Assembly: GCA_016218915.1 (NCBI GenBank)
Contig: JACRCQ010000042.1
Span: forward strand, 248,001 to 312,000
Length of the DNA: 64,000 bases
Reading direction: 5' to 3'
Source: Deltaproteobacteria bacterium
GTDB lineage: Bacteria; Myxococcota_A; Polyangia; Polyangiales; Polyangiaceae
Numbering within the stretch: the first letter of the stretch is position 1; each line of letters opens with the position of its first letter. The translations under genes were made by a program, and so were the position numbers. The notes beneath the pieces were generated by a model that saw nothing but the letters and a program-made list of their open reading frames with translations, did no database searches and was not told the origin of the DNA. Below, piece after piece: positions 38,501-45,941 of the stretch.

Positions 38501-39482
38501 GCACACGTGCGCGCTGCTCGCCTCAGGAAAGGTTCGCTGCTGGGGTCAGGGGGCCGCGGGCCGGCTCGGGTATGGCAACACGCAGAGCATCGGGGACGAC
38601 GAGACGCCGAGCGCAGCCGGCGATGTGCCCATCGGCGCAGCAGCGACCCTGATCGCGACCGGTGGCGAGCACACCTGCGCGGTGCTCACCGGTGGAGGGG
38701 TGCGATGCTGGGGACGGGGCGATGCGGGACGGCTCGGCTATGGGAACACCTCTTCGATTGGAGATGACGAATCGCCTTCGACGCAGCCGTTGCTGCCGCT
38801 GGGAGGACCGGTCGTGCAGCTGGCGCTGGGCAAGTACCACTCCTGCGCACTGCTCACCAACGGCGAGGTCAAGTGCTGGGGATTCGGAGGCTACGGTCAG
38901 CTCGGGCGAGGGAGCACGGCGACGATTGGCGACGACGAGACTCTCACAGCGCTGGGGCCAGTGGCGTTGGGCGGCGCAGCCGTGCAGATTGCGGCGGGTG
39001 AGCAGCACACTTGCGCGCTGCTTGCCAATGGCGCAGTACGCTGCTGGGGCTACGGGTTCCACGGAGCGCTCGGGTACGGCAACCCGGAGACCGTGGGAGA
39101 CGACGAAGTGCCTTCTGCAGCGGGAGACGTCCCGGTGGGGCGTCCGGCCGTGGAGATCGCGGCCGGTGGGCTGCGCACCTGCGCATTGACCATTGACCAC
39201 ACTGTCCGGTGCTGGGGAAATGGGGAGCACGGCGCGCTGGGCTATGGCAACACGAGCGCTGTTGGGGCAACCAAGGTTCCGTCCGCGGTGGGCGACATAT
39301 CGCTGGGAGGCGCGGTCTATGATGTCGCCCTGGGAGGCCGTCATGGTTGTGCGGTGCTGGCAACAGGACTGCGCTGTTGGGGATACAACGCGACAGGGCA
39401 GCTCGGGTTGGGAAACACGCAGGATGTGGGCGACGACGAGCTGCCCACGGCTGTGTCGTTGGTGAACGTGCTGGGACCCTGA
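32514..39482 (+). CDS. Giant secreted subtilisin with EGF-like repeats and two RCC1 propellers
   Basis: GTG at 32514 has GGAG at 32504-32507, so it is preferred to the TTG at 32490. The lipoprotein signal ends LALLAVSC. A propeptide-like part precedes a complete S8 peptidase: Asp178 (VGVADTGVS), His233 (HGHGTHVAG) and Ser394 (MSGTSMASP). From about residue 455, 23 EGF-like modules of the calcium-binding type (DVDECxxGTxxC) follow. Then come seven RCC1-like blades (AGxxHTCxLLxxGxVRCWG), three more EGF modules and seven more blades up to the end. The total is about 2,320 residues. A surface or matrix protease with long adhesive arms is the likely role. No transmembrane or MYXO-CTERM tail is present; anchoring would be by the N-terminal lipid. 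Confidence 0.9.
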   Translation: MPPDFRRHRSALRSRRAAALSACSAVLALLAVSCSRPIESDRSDPAPSPFSETLTTPSGATYRAHEVIARRKPSVSPAEFETAIRAVGGTPHHGASPLTAVLGFVRFSLPATITADTAIAALQAAGVAQSAERDYVVSFETTPNDPMYGQQWGLARMKAPDAWALGTGAQSMLVGVADTGVSLDHLDLAANLAINDQEIPGNNVDDDQNGFVDDLRGWDFVQNDNLPADDHGHGTHVAGIIGAVGNNALGVTGVNWQVRILPVKVCDAKGSCYASNIAEGIAYAAKRGVRVLNISAGGFHEPLSYELSAIDLLRASGGILVAAAGNSAANTDVTPHYPSCYARDNVISVAATDSSDKLASFSNWGPSSVHVGAPGVAILSTVPGNQLASMSGTSMASPMVAGAAALYASQHPDASPPELRSAVLSSVEVVPSLQGKVATGGRVDLLKLMSGTNPCASSKVDCDSHATCSPAGQTYTCTCNPGWTGSGKVCSDVDECASTLTPCAPEAECTNTPGSYTCACKAGYAGDGKTCADFDECKAGTAQCDPNATCTNAPGTYLCTCKIGFEGSGKTCTDVDECSEGTAQCPGITVCHNTPGSYECQCPQGYESQNGTCGDLDECAAGLASCDPHAACFNAEGSYTCICLPGYAGDGFFCSDVDECVPGINDCDAHADCLNKPGSYLCTCWQGWAGDGKTCSDVDECALGIHGCSSNATCTNSQGGYGCTCKPGYSGDGKTCTDVDECAKPGTTCPAHAQCKNLKGGYTCVCVAGWAGDGTTCTDVDECTDGTHGCSAQATCTNTPGAYTCTCKAGYQGDGKTCTDVDECAAPVFPCSGIASCTNLDGTFSCVCKSGFSGNGKTCTDIDECALGTDDCSADATCTNTSGGYTCTCKPPLVGDGKTCTDPNECALGTDDCSPDAICTNTKTGFTCTCKQGYSGDGKTCTDIDECIKGTHNCDPNAYCKNSPGNYSCRCKNGYGGGGFVCEDIDECATGTHDCSPMATCTNTTGGYSCACKAGYSGNGKTCTDLDECALGTHGCSPNATCTNTSGSYACTCKVGYTGDGKSCTDIDECSLPAGVCSPDASCSNTPGSYTCTCKAGFTGNGVVCTDVDECKASPCAAQAVCLNLSGTYKCGCKPGFVGDGTSCQDVNECVASPSPCDAHATCTNLQGGYACACNSGYYGTGKTCAALGDPDECVLGTHTCSPMADCFNTTGGYQCVCKKGYEGDGHACTDVDECAAGTDDCDEHAGCTNLPGSWSCACVSPWIGDGKSCFHAPCAQGFDYVGGACVDIDECSLGKHDCSVHATCTNTPGSWQCQCKSPYSGNGKVCLADECALGLDDCDVHATCKDEVEGYTCICASGWTGSGKVCVDVDECATNTSGCSKNAECTNLPGSWSCVCKSGYTGDGKTCVEPPKQVVALDARGDHTCAVVDNGAVRCWGRNTYGQLGYGHTNAVGDDESADSSGYVAVGGAVKQVSAGVSHTCVVLETGSVRCWGRNAFGQLGYGHTSNVGDDELPWTAGDVSLGAKALEVAAGGEHTCVLLEGGDVRCWGLGIHGQTGHGNTASIGDDELPGAAGAVSLGGAAVHLAAGRDHTCALLQDGSVRCWGRGQWGNLGLGNTADLGDDELPTSAPAIQIGSGAVAITAGWYHSCALLAAGDVRCWGYGAVGQLGYASTASVGDDEVPVSQTLVQLGGSVTALSAGLFHTCAVLSNGSVRCWGYGDGGRLGYGSTFNVGDDESPASMPAVQVGGTVKRIAAGGAHTCALMAAGSVRCWGESEFGQLGQGSVQSVGDDEHPSGAKAVMLSEVDECALEVDNCSAHATCANTLAGFSCTCMSGYAGNGVDCLDIDECQEGTAGCDVHATCVNAPGSVSCTCNSGWQGSGKSCTDVDECVALQPCDPHASCKNVQGSYQCTCEIGYAGDGHVCTALADYVTAAAAGDAHTCVLLASGAVRCWGLGAGGILGYGNTKSVGDSLSPASAGNVAVGGQIAQIAAGAAHTCALLASGKVRCWGQGAAGRLGYGNTQSIGDDETPSAAGDVPIGAAATLIATGGEHTCAVLTGGGVRCWGRGDAGRLGYGNTSSIGDDESPSTQPLLPLGGPVVQLALGKYHSCALLTNGEVKCWGFGGYGQLGRGSTATIGDDETLTALGPVALGGAAVQIAAGEQHTCALLANGAVRCWGYGFHGALGYGNPETVGDDEVPSAAGDVPVGRPAVEIAAGGLRTCALTIDHTVRCWGNGEHGALGYGNTSAVGATKVPSAVGDISLGGAVYDVALGGRHGCAVLATGLRCWGYNATGQLGLGNTQDVGDDELPTAVSLVNVLGP
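33870..36745 (+). repeat. Tandem EGF-module repeat tract at the DNA level
   Basis: Twenty-three in-frame units of about 120-130 bp lie head to tail within the giant protease gene. The unit junctions are almost identical in DNA: the word GGCAAGACGTGCACGGA recurs with few changes. The most alike units lie between about 34600 and 35750. This suggests recent duplication or gene conversion. Confidence 0.75.
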
Positions 39483-39485
39483 TCG

Positions 39486-39575
39486 TCGCCGTCCCCGTCC
39501 ACCTTGCCGTTGCCGTCAAAGTCGACGCCCATGTCAACGTCAACGCTCACGTCAACGGAGACGAGCGCGATGCGC
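39486..39575 (+). repeat. Period-6 GTC-rich tract upstream of the CapA-like gene
   Basis: GTC or a close relative recurs every six bases (GTCGCCGTCCCCGTCCACC and onward, GTCAACGTCAACG later). It begins just after the giant protease stop and lies upstream of the CapA start. No gene is assigned. A related tract follows the CapA-like gene at 41340. Confidence 0.55.
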
Positions 39576-39704
39576 AGGCTGCGGGCAAGCGCAGAGCTGG
39601 GCGTTGACCGCAAGGACAGCGCGCCCCGGCGCCCATTGACACACCCCGGGTTCCATGCGGAAATGGCAGGATCCCGACGGCCGCACCGCGGGACTTGGAG
39701 ACGC

Positions 39705-41219
39705 ATGAAGGCGCTTGGTTGGCTCACGATCGTTCTGCTTGCTGGATGCTCCGGAGCACCAGCCGGGGACAACGTGCCGGTTTCCTCGGCAAACGGCGAA
39801 GAAGACGAGTCCGGCTCCCTCGAGTCATCGCCGGGCGATCTCGGCAAGGCCGATGGTAACGGCACCAGCGCGTCGCAGAAGCGCAAGTTCCAGGCCCTTG
39901 GACGCATCAGCTTCGGCCAGACCCTGACCGCCCCCAGCACCCCGGCGGATCCAGCCTGGTCCTTCTACGCGCGCGCTGACGCGGAGCTCGATCTCAAGGC
40001 CCCGGGCGCAACCAGCATCAGCCTCTACGGCCCCAAGCCCCTCGGGGGCGACTGGCCTGCCGCGCTGCAGGAGGCAACGGGCGACACCTTGCACGCCAAG
40101 GTCACGGCCGCTGGATTGTACGGGTTCGTCGTCAAGAACGGCAGCGGACTCAAGGTCTCCCTGTCGTGCGCTTCGAACCTCTGCACCCCGGACACCTGGA
40201 GCCAGAGGGACCAAGACGGCGCCCTGTCGCTCGTGCTCGTCGGGGATCTGGGGCTCACGGTCAGCGAAGCTGCCGTGGATCAAAAAGGGGGCACCAAGTC
40301 GGGCAGCTACCAGTACTACCCGGAGATGCTCGAGGGGTTTGCCCACTACCTGTCTGCGGACGTCAACCTCGCCAACCTCGAAACCGCCGTGACCGTCGCT
40401 GGCAGCAAGCAGGAAAAGCAGTTCACTTTCCGCATGCCCGTGGAAGCGTTGGACGCGGTCACCTCGGCTGGCATCAACCTGGTCGGCTCGGCGAACAACC
40501 ACGCGGGGGACTACGGCAACGGCGGGGTGGTCGACACCATTGCAGCCTTGGACTCCGCAATCGCTTCGAAGAAGCTCCTGGGCAAGGCCGGAATCGGCGT
40601 TGGATTCGATGCCGCGGCGGCACCCGCGGTGTTCGACATGAAAGGCGTGCGCGTCGCCTACGCCTCCTGCGGAATCGGCTACAACGTCCGCGGGACCGGA
40701 GTCGGTATCGCGCACTTCAGCGATGTGAAGACCGTGATCGCCAGGCTCGCAGCTACGCCCGCGGACCTGCGCATCCTGTCGATCCACGCAGGCGTGGAGC
40801 GGGACCTGTCCGCCGACGAGACCGTGGTCGATGCTGCGCGCAAGGCCGTGGATGCAGGGATCGCGCTGGTTCACGCGCATCACCCGCACGTGGTGCAAGG
40901 GATCGAGCACCGGGGCGACGGGTTGATCTTCTACAGCATGGGGAACTTCGAGCTTCGCGGGGCTGCGAACATGGCTGCCCAGGGGGCGGACCGCGACTAC
41001 GGCATCGCTGCCCGCATTCAGTTCGATCCAGCTGCCAAGCGCATGACCCAGGTCAATGTCGCGGCGCTCTACGACATGCATCAGGTCGTCTACCCGCTCG
41101 CGCCGGTCAAGGCTGCGGACCGGATCGGCCGGCTCAACAAGCGAAGCGCGGAGCTGGGGTCTGCGGGTTTGAGCTTAAAGATCGACGAGCCTACGGGCCA
41201 GGGCTTCGCCGGCTTCTAG
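39705..41219 (+). CDS. CapA-like metallophosphoesterase-fold lipoprotein
   Basis: ATG at 39705 follows GGAG; the lipobox is VLLAGC. After an acidic linker and an N-terminal beta domain, residues about 175-470 match the CapA (poly-gamma-glutamate capsule) family, a calcineurin-like fold. The matching motifs are LVLVGDLGLTVSEA, VNLANLETAVT, SANNHAGDYGNGG, SIHAGVERD, AHHPHVVQGIEH and LIFYSMGNFELR. In CapA proteins these His, Asn and Asp residues bind metal. Many CapA relatives in bacteria are not linked to capsule; no capB or capC is nearby. Extracellular phosphoester or polymer processing is inferred. Its stop codon TAG is the point where the repeat at 41218 begins. Confidence 0.85.
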   Translation: MKALGWLTIVLLAGCSGAPAGDNVPVSSANGEEDESGSLESSPGDLGKADGNGTSASQKRKFQALGRISFGQTLTAPSTPADPAWSFYARADAELDLKAPGATSISLYGPKPLGGDWPAALQEATGDTLHAKVTAAGLYGFVVKNGSGLKVSLSCASNLCTPDTWSQRDQDGALSLVLVGDLGLTVSEAAVDQKGGTKSGSYQYYPEMLEGFAHYLSADVNLANLETAVTVAGSKQEKQFTFRMPVEALDAVTSAGINLVGSANNHAGDYGNGGVVDTIAALDSAIASKKLLGKAGIGVGFDAAAAPAVFDMKGVRVAYASCGIGYNVRGTGVGIAHFSDVKTVIARLAATPADLRILSIHAGVERDLSADETVVDAARKAVDAGIALVHAHHPHVVQGIEHRGDGLIFYSMGNFELRGAANMAAQGADRDYGIAARIQFDPAAKRMTQVNVAALYDMHQVVYPLAPVKAADRIGRLNKRSAELGSAGLSLKIDEPTGQGFAGF

Positions 41220-41283
41220 TACCCTGTGCCCGAAGTGCGTTGGGGGGATCCGGCGCCGCGCCCACCGGGGGCCGTATGCGTTC
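41218..41283 (+). repeat. Solo end of the MITE-like element
   Basis: These 66 bases match the right end and inner flank of the element at 5717-5948 (reverse strand, 5948 down to 5884) with only a few changes and one single-base indel. As there, the repeat starts in the CTAG holding a gene's stop codon. No matching inverted end was found in the 400 bp that follow, so this copy is probably decayed or a solo end. Confidence 0.6.
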
Positions 41284-41652
41284 CTAGGGAGGTTTTGCAG
41301 CGGGGATCGACGGTCGCGTTGCCGCAGCATCGCTGCGGCCTCGTTGACGTCGACCAGGTCGTTGTCGTGGACCTTGACCGCGAATCGTCAAAGACCACCG
41401 CCGTGTCAACGTTCACGCCAACCCCGTGTCGTTGCGGTGCTGCGTGCTTGCGGTGCCCAGGTCGTGCGGACACACCGCTACGTACTACGCTCAAGCCCTA
41501 CCACATCGTCGCATCGCCGTCGTTGGCGACAGCGGGTAGTTGTCGGCCGATCTCGTCTCGACGAGCAGCTGTTCGCTCCGGCCCGACCGCGCTCGCGAAT
41601 CGCCGCACGTGATTTAAAAGTTGCTCACCCGAGACAATGGTAGCTTGCGCCG
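41284..41652. other. Gene-free spacer with a GTC/GAC-rich tract
   Basis: No convincing gene lies here. Bases 41340-41400 form a low-complexity tract of alternating GTC/GAC/GTT codon-like triplets, similar to the tract at 39486 before the CapA-like gene. The rest is unremarkable apart from the sequence before the ATG at 41653, which should hold the next gene's promoter. A 128-codon rightward frame crosses it but has atypical composition and no motif. Confidence 0.5.
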
Positions 41653-43692
41653 ATGCGCACGATTGCTGTCTCCTATCCGTACCGAGCCGGATTCCTCGGG
41701 ATCGCAGCAGCTATCATCCTGTGTGGATGCGGCGGCGGATCCTCGGACAATGCGAGTCCCACGGGCACTGGAGGAACCGGCGAAGGCGGTGCTGGCGGCG
41801 CAGATGCCGGAAAGGACAGCGGAGGAACGGCTGGTACGGCAGGCACGGCTGGAACGGCTGGCGCTCCCTTGGACGCGGGCACAGACGCGGTAGACGACGC
41901 GATCGGTCCTGCGTGTGGTGCACCCGCAGCTCCGGGCGCAGCGCTGACCGGGACGAGCTCCGAGATCTGCCCGCTGGGGTGGTGCTACATCGCGCCGACG
42001 CCCGCAGGTGGCGACGTCGGCGACGGGCTGCTGCTCGACGACGGAACGTGGGTGGTGGTGCTCCCTGGCGCTGTCGTCGCCTCAACCCCCCAGGGAGTCG
42101 TATCGCTTGGAGCGCTTCCATACAAGCACGTTGGCGGTCTGTATGGCACGTCGCTGACGGACCTGTACGTGGGTGGTTTCACGCCCGACGATCTCGTCTA
42201 TCACTTCGACGGGGCTGTCTGGACGCCCGTGGTGAAGCAGACGGGCTTCTGGGCCCATCCTGACCGCATGATCCCCGGGCCCCAAGGTGCGCTCTACCTT
42301 CAGGACTTGGCCCAAGTGTACCGCGCGGACAAGTGCGGGGCCGCTACACTGATCTCCTGCGACAGTGACGTTCTGCAGGGCCTTTGGGTCCATGACGATG
42401 ACCATGTCGTCGCAATCGGAGAGTCCGGCAGTCTCTTTCGCTGGAAATCCGGGGTAGTCACCACGCTGCCTCTGAAGAGCGCGATTCCCATGCCCACGTG
42501 GGCAGACAGCTACTTCGGCGCGTCGGAAATCGCGGCTCTGGATGCAAACGACGAATACGTTGCGAGCTACTATGGCATTGTGCGGGTGAATCAGGGAACC
42601 GCTGCGGCTGCCTGGTCCGGCGGACCTGTCATGGCGCTCGACGTTGCGCCTGCCCATGGTGGGGAGCCCAAGCACATCGTCGCGCTCGCGCGTCTCGGTG
42701 GCTCCAATGGTCCCTGGACAGTCCTGCGGGGGTCAGGGACGACTTGGACGAGCTCGCCCGGCCCAGCTGACCTCAACCCGCGCGCGCGGATTCGGGAGCG
42801 AGCCGGAACGACACTCATCGTCGGTCGAGAGCCGGGCCAGGTGTATGTCTCCACGGGCGGCGCGTGGACCACGTTCGTAGACTACGCTTGGGGACTTGAG
42901 GACATGCGCACGGTCGTCGGTCCAAGCAAGGCCAACGCCTATGTCAGCCAGGGAGATCATGTCCTCCGATACGATGGTGCCTCTGTCAGCGCCCTTCCCG
43001 CCCTTCCCAACAGCATGAACGTCGACACCCTCTGGCTATCGCCGACCGGCGTTTTGCACGCCGCCAACATGGCGGGCGATTACGCCCGCTTTGCAGCCGG
43101 GACTTGGACAACAGGGCAGATTTCTACCCAGAACACCTCGGGTGCGGTCGTGTTGAAGGGATTCTCCGATGATGAAGTGTACTGGGCCGGCCCCGGCGGC
43201 GAGGTGTTCCGCTCGGACGGATCACAGTGGACGGCAGTACCGATGTCGCCGCCGTGCGACACGTTGGATATCCTGGCGGTAGCACCCGGACACTTGTTTG
43301 CGGTCGGTCCCGCGTGCGGCATTCGCAAGTTGCTCAATGGCAGCTGGTCGATCGCCCCCGGCACCGAAGGAAAATCATTCTCGCGTATTGCGGCCGCGTC
43401 CCCGTCGAACATCATGGCCGTGGATGAGCCCTTCAGCAAGGTGGCCCTGTTCGACGGGGCAAGTTGGACCCTCAGCGACCAGCTGGCACCCGCCACGCTG
43501 AGCGTCGATCCGGCGGGAGGGTTCTGGGGGATCATGCACGACGGCGGAGGGGAGTGCTACCTTTCACAGTTTACCGGCGGGTTCTGGGAGCAAGTCGCAG
43601 AGATACCCGTCAACACGAATGACCTCGTCGTCTGGCAGGACTCGATATTCGCCGTCGGCCCCGCTGGGACGGTGCTCTTGAGGAATCGATAG
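41653..43692 (+). CDS. Lipoprotein with predicted beta-propeller, unknown function
   Basis: ATG at 41653 leads a lipoprotein signal with Cys in IILCGC, then a 60-residue linker of GTGG/GTAGTAGTAG repeats. The rest is a series of blade-like units of about 45 residues: GLYGTSLTDLYVGGFTPDD, YHFDGAVWTPV, VLRYDGASVSALP, EVFRSDGSQWTAVP, ALFDGASWTLSD. Each pairs a VxAVG-type strand with a DGxxW turn, as in Kelch-like or photosynthesis-system-II-stability-like propellers of delta-proteobacteria. No active site is visible. Protein or ligand binding on the cell surface is inferred. Confidence 0.75.
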   Translation: MRTIAVSYPYRAGFLGIAAAIILCGCGGGSSDNASPTGTGGTGEGGAGGADAGKDSGGTAGTAGTAGTAGAPLDAGTDAVDDAIGPACGAPAAPGAALTGTSSEICPLGWCYIAPTPAGGDVGDGLLLDDGTWVVVLPGAVVASTPQGVVSLGALPYKHVGGLYGTSLTDLYVGGFTPDDLVYHFDGAVWTPVVKQTGFWAHPDRMIPGPQGALYLQDLAQVYRADKCGAATLISCDSDVLQGLWVHDDDHVVAIGESGSLFRWKSGVVTTLPLKSAIPMPTWADSYFGASEIAALDANDEYVASYYGIVRVNQGTAAAAWSGGPVMALDVAPAHGGEPKHIVALARLGGSNGPWTVLRGSGTTWTSSPGPADLNPRARIRERAGTTLIVGREPGQVYVSTGGAWTTFVDYAWGLEDMRTVVGPSKANAYVSQGDHVLRYDGASVSALPALPNSMNVDTLWLSPTGVLHAANMAGDYARFAAGTWTTGQISTQNTSGAVVLKGFSDDEVYWAGPGGEVFRSDGSQWTAVPMSPPCDTLDILAVAPGHLFAVGPACGIRKLLNGSWSIAPGTEGKSFSRIAAASPSNIMAVDEPFSKVALFDGASWTLSDQLAPATLSVDPAGGFWGIMHDGGGECYLSQFTGGFWEQVAEIPVNTNDLVVWQDSIFAVGPAGTVLLRNR

Positions 43693-43709
43693 CCACGAGG
43701 ACTGCCACA

Positions 43710-43738
43710 CCCTGCCCGCTCTTCACGCGTGGGCAGGG
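43710..43738. terminator. Possible bidirectional terminator hairpin
   Basis: CCCTGCCC at 43710-43717 pairs perfectly with GGGCAGGG at 43731-43738 around a 13-base loop. It lies in the 69 bp between two convergent genes. There is no T-run, so a factor-independent terminator is not certain. Confidence 0.45.
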
Positions 43739-43761
43739 GCGGTCGGGGCTGCAGATGATGC

Positions 43762-45366
43762 TCATGCTCGCCGCCTGCGCCGCAGCATCGCCAAAGCGCC
43801 CACCAGCAGCAACCACGCTGGACTTGCGGGCGCAGTGGATTGCGTTCGACATCCGCACCCTCCGGAATCGTCGCTCGACGGGGCGGCGGCCCCGTTGCCA
43901 GCCGCGCCGCTGGCGCCGCCCTTTGCGCCCGACCCTGCTGCCCCTGCTGAGGCCCCTGCGCCGCCCGAGCCGCCTGCGGCAGAAGTTCCGCCGCTGCCAG
44001 CAGGCCCGCCGCCGCCCGCGCCGGAAGCTCCCCCCGAGCCACCAGGGCCTGAACCTCCTACGGAGCCCGTTCCGTACTCGAAAGCGCCGATGTCAATCGC
44101 GCTGTCAGCGGGACGCGGACCATGCGAGCCGAGCGCCCGCGAGGGAGGCACCTGGGTGGGAAGTGCGAGCGGGTTCACGAACGCCGGCGTGGCAATCGAG
44201 GTCGCACTGGCTCCCTGATCGATCAAGGGCGCACCGGCGGCCAGCCGGACATCGAAGCCGGCCAGGTTGATGAATCCCGGGTCTGCGCCGTTCAGCGTGC
44301 CTGTGAAGCTCGCCGGAATCGAGGTGATCCCGTCCTGGATCCAGTTGTGGCTGCCAAAGAAGACCGGGTCCGGCCCTTCCTGCTCGGAGATGTTCCAAAG
44401 CTGCGCGCCTCCGCCTCCAACGCGCACAACTACGTTGTTGTGCATCTCCACGGTCTCGACCGTCTGCTGCAGGCCAATGGCTACGTTCGACGCATCGCCC
44501 AGAACCATGGTGTTGTTGACGAATCGATATCGACCTGAGGTATTGCCCGTGCCATCGCCGCCGATGCGCGCAATCCGCCATTCGGAGTGCTTGATCAGCA
44601 CGTTGCCGACCACGTCGGAATCCTCCCGCGCGAGGTTGGCGTCCTGTCCGTCCGGTCCGATCAGGTCGAGCTCGTGGTAGAACGCGCCCTCGATCCAGTT
44701 GTAGTAGATCTCGTTGCGCTCCGAGCGAGACTTGACGTTGTTGCCGCCTGCGCCATCGTGGATGTAGCAGTATTGCATCCGGAAGATGGAGCCCGGATAC
44801 ATCGTCTCGTCGGTGGCCATGTAGACCTGATGGTTGTACATGCCATTGCCGTTGTTGTAGAACTCGCACGCTTCGAGGGTCATCGAGCCGGAGTCGGAGT
44901 CGGTTCCGAGCAGCCCTTGCCCGCCCACGCCGTGCACGATGACGTTGCGAACGGTCACGTCGTCGGCCTTGTGCACCAGACCGCCATGGTCCGGGTTTGC
45001 ATCTCCGACGATCTCGAAGTTCTCGAACACGAAGTGGCTGGCGTTGAGCAGCACGATCATGTCGTGCCATTGCTCGGTTCCCACGCCCTGGATGATGGGA
45101 AGCTTGCCATTGACTGGGATGCCGCGCACGGTTACCGGATTGCCCGGTGCGCCGCTCTGGTCTTGCCGAAACCACAGGTCGCCGGGATAGGTGTGATCGC
45201 CTTGCACCTCGACGACGTCGCCAGGCGCGAGCAGCGCGATGGTTTCCTGGATGGTGGCGTAGGTCTGGCCGGGGCCGACCTGGTAGGTGGCAGCAGAAGC
45301 GGTGGCAGCGGTGCCAACGATCAGGGCGCCCAGGATCACGGGAAGGCAAGGCCGATGTCGGAGCAT
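43762..45366 (-). CDS. Exported beta-helix protein with MYXO-CTERM tail
   Basis: ATG at 45366 gives a Sec signal (MLRHRPCLPVILGALIVG, ending ATASA); ATG at 45384 is also possible. The mature protein starts ATYQVGPGQTYATIQETI and GDVVEVQGDHTY, as in secreted pectate lyase-like proteins, and runs as a right-handed beta-helix to about residue 430 (NVIVHGVGGQGLLGTDSDSG, FVNNTMVLGD). A 60-residue Gly/Ala/Ser linker leads to GGCGCRTQSTAP, a helix and RRRRR, a complete MYXO-CTERM tail. The stop follows right after the Arg cluster, as expected. A role in polysaccharide turnover or binding is inferred; catalytic residues were not found. Confidence 0.87.
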   Translation of the reverse strand: MLRHRPCLPVILGALIVGTAATASAATYQVGPGQTYATIQETIALLAPGDVVEVQGDHTYPGDLWFRQDQSGAPGNPVTVRGIPVNGKLPIIQGVGTEQWHDMIVLLNASHFVFENFEIVGDANPDHGGLVHKADDVTVRNVIVHGVGGQGLLGTDSDSGSMTLEACEFYNNGNGMYNHQVYMATDETMYPGSIFRMQYCYIHDGAGGNNVKSRSERNEIYYNWIEGAFYHELDLIGPDGQDANLAREDSDVVGNVLIKHSEWRIARIGGDGTGNTSGRYRFVNNTMVLGDASNVAIGLQQTVETVEMHNNVVVRVGGGGAQLWNISEQEGPDPVFFGSHNWIQDGITSIPASFTGTLNGADPGFINLAGFDVRLAAGAPLIDQGASATSIATPAFVNPLALPTQVPPSRALGSHGPRPADSAIDIGAFEYGTGSVGGSGPGGSGGASGAGGGGPAGSGGTSAAGGSGGAGASAGAAGSGAKGGASGAAGNGAAAPSSDDSGGCGCRTQSTAPASPAWLLLVGALAMLRRRRRA

Positions 45367-45432
45367 CCGCTCATTGTACCCCATCCGGGAACGCGGATCC
45401 TGCCAACCTCGAGGCCGAGGCGCTGCAGCACC

Positions 45433-45930
45433 TCAGTCCGCCAGCGGAACCCTGACCACAATCCCGCCCCGAACCCGGGTGATGAGCGCGTCCATCGAAT
45501 CGCGCGTCGCGTTGTGAAGGGGCCGCGCGCGGCTCGAGCCGATCGGCTCCACGTCGACCCGCAGCTCTGTCTTCCCATCCTGCGGCACGTCGAAGCGCGC
45601 GATCAGGTCCGGTCGTCCATCCTGATCGATGTCCACCTCATCCTGCACGCGTCCTGGCAACGCAGCTGCCGGGGTCCAGGTGAGCTGCACGAACTTGGAG
45701 ACCGGGGACAGGGGAGCCTTGGGCACGACCGGGTGATTGACCTCGATGACGTACCCGTTCCTCGGGAGCCTGGCTGCCAGATCGCCTCCTGAATAGATGG
45801 GGTCAGGTTGGATCCCGGTGGCTGCCACGGCCCGGCTGAACAGTCGCATGAGCACGAACGGGGTCAGGAGCATGGCAACCACGCTGAGCACGGCGCCGAC
45901 GTATCCGAGAATGGAATAGAGTCTGCTCAT
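45433..45930 (-). CDS. Small membrane-anchored protein with calcium-loop motif, last gene of the redox operon
   Basis: ATG at 45930 lies 11 bp after the stop of the 4Fe-4S gene, so it is the last gene of that operon. Residues 5-30 form one membrane helix (YVGAVLSVVAMLLTPFVLMR). The 130-residue rest should lie outside the cytoplasm. It contains VDIDQDGRPDLIARFDV, a DxDxDGxxD loop as in calcium-binding FG-GAP or dockerin-type repeats, and a beta-rich C-terminus. The position and build recall FixH/CcoH, the small anchored partner of the 4Fe-4S protein CcoG, but there is no sequence likeness. Function unknown. Confidence 0.7.
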   Translation of the reverse strand: MSRLYSILGYVGAVLSVVAMLLTPFVLMRLFSRAVAATGIQPDPIYSGGDLAARLPRNGYVIEVNHPVVPKAPLSPVSKFVQLTWTPAAALPGRVQDEVDIDQDGRPDLIARFDVPQDGKTELRVDVEPIGSSRARPLHNATRDSMDALITRVRGGIVVRVPLAD

Positions 45931-45941
45931 CGCACTCTCCG

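Noticed and set aside
39825..41081. A 418-codon leftward frame
   Set aside because: It is antisense to the CapA-like gene and has no recognisable feature.
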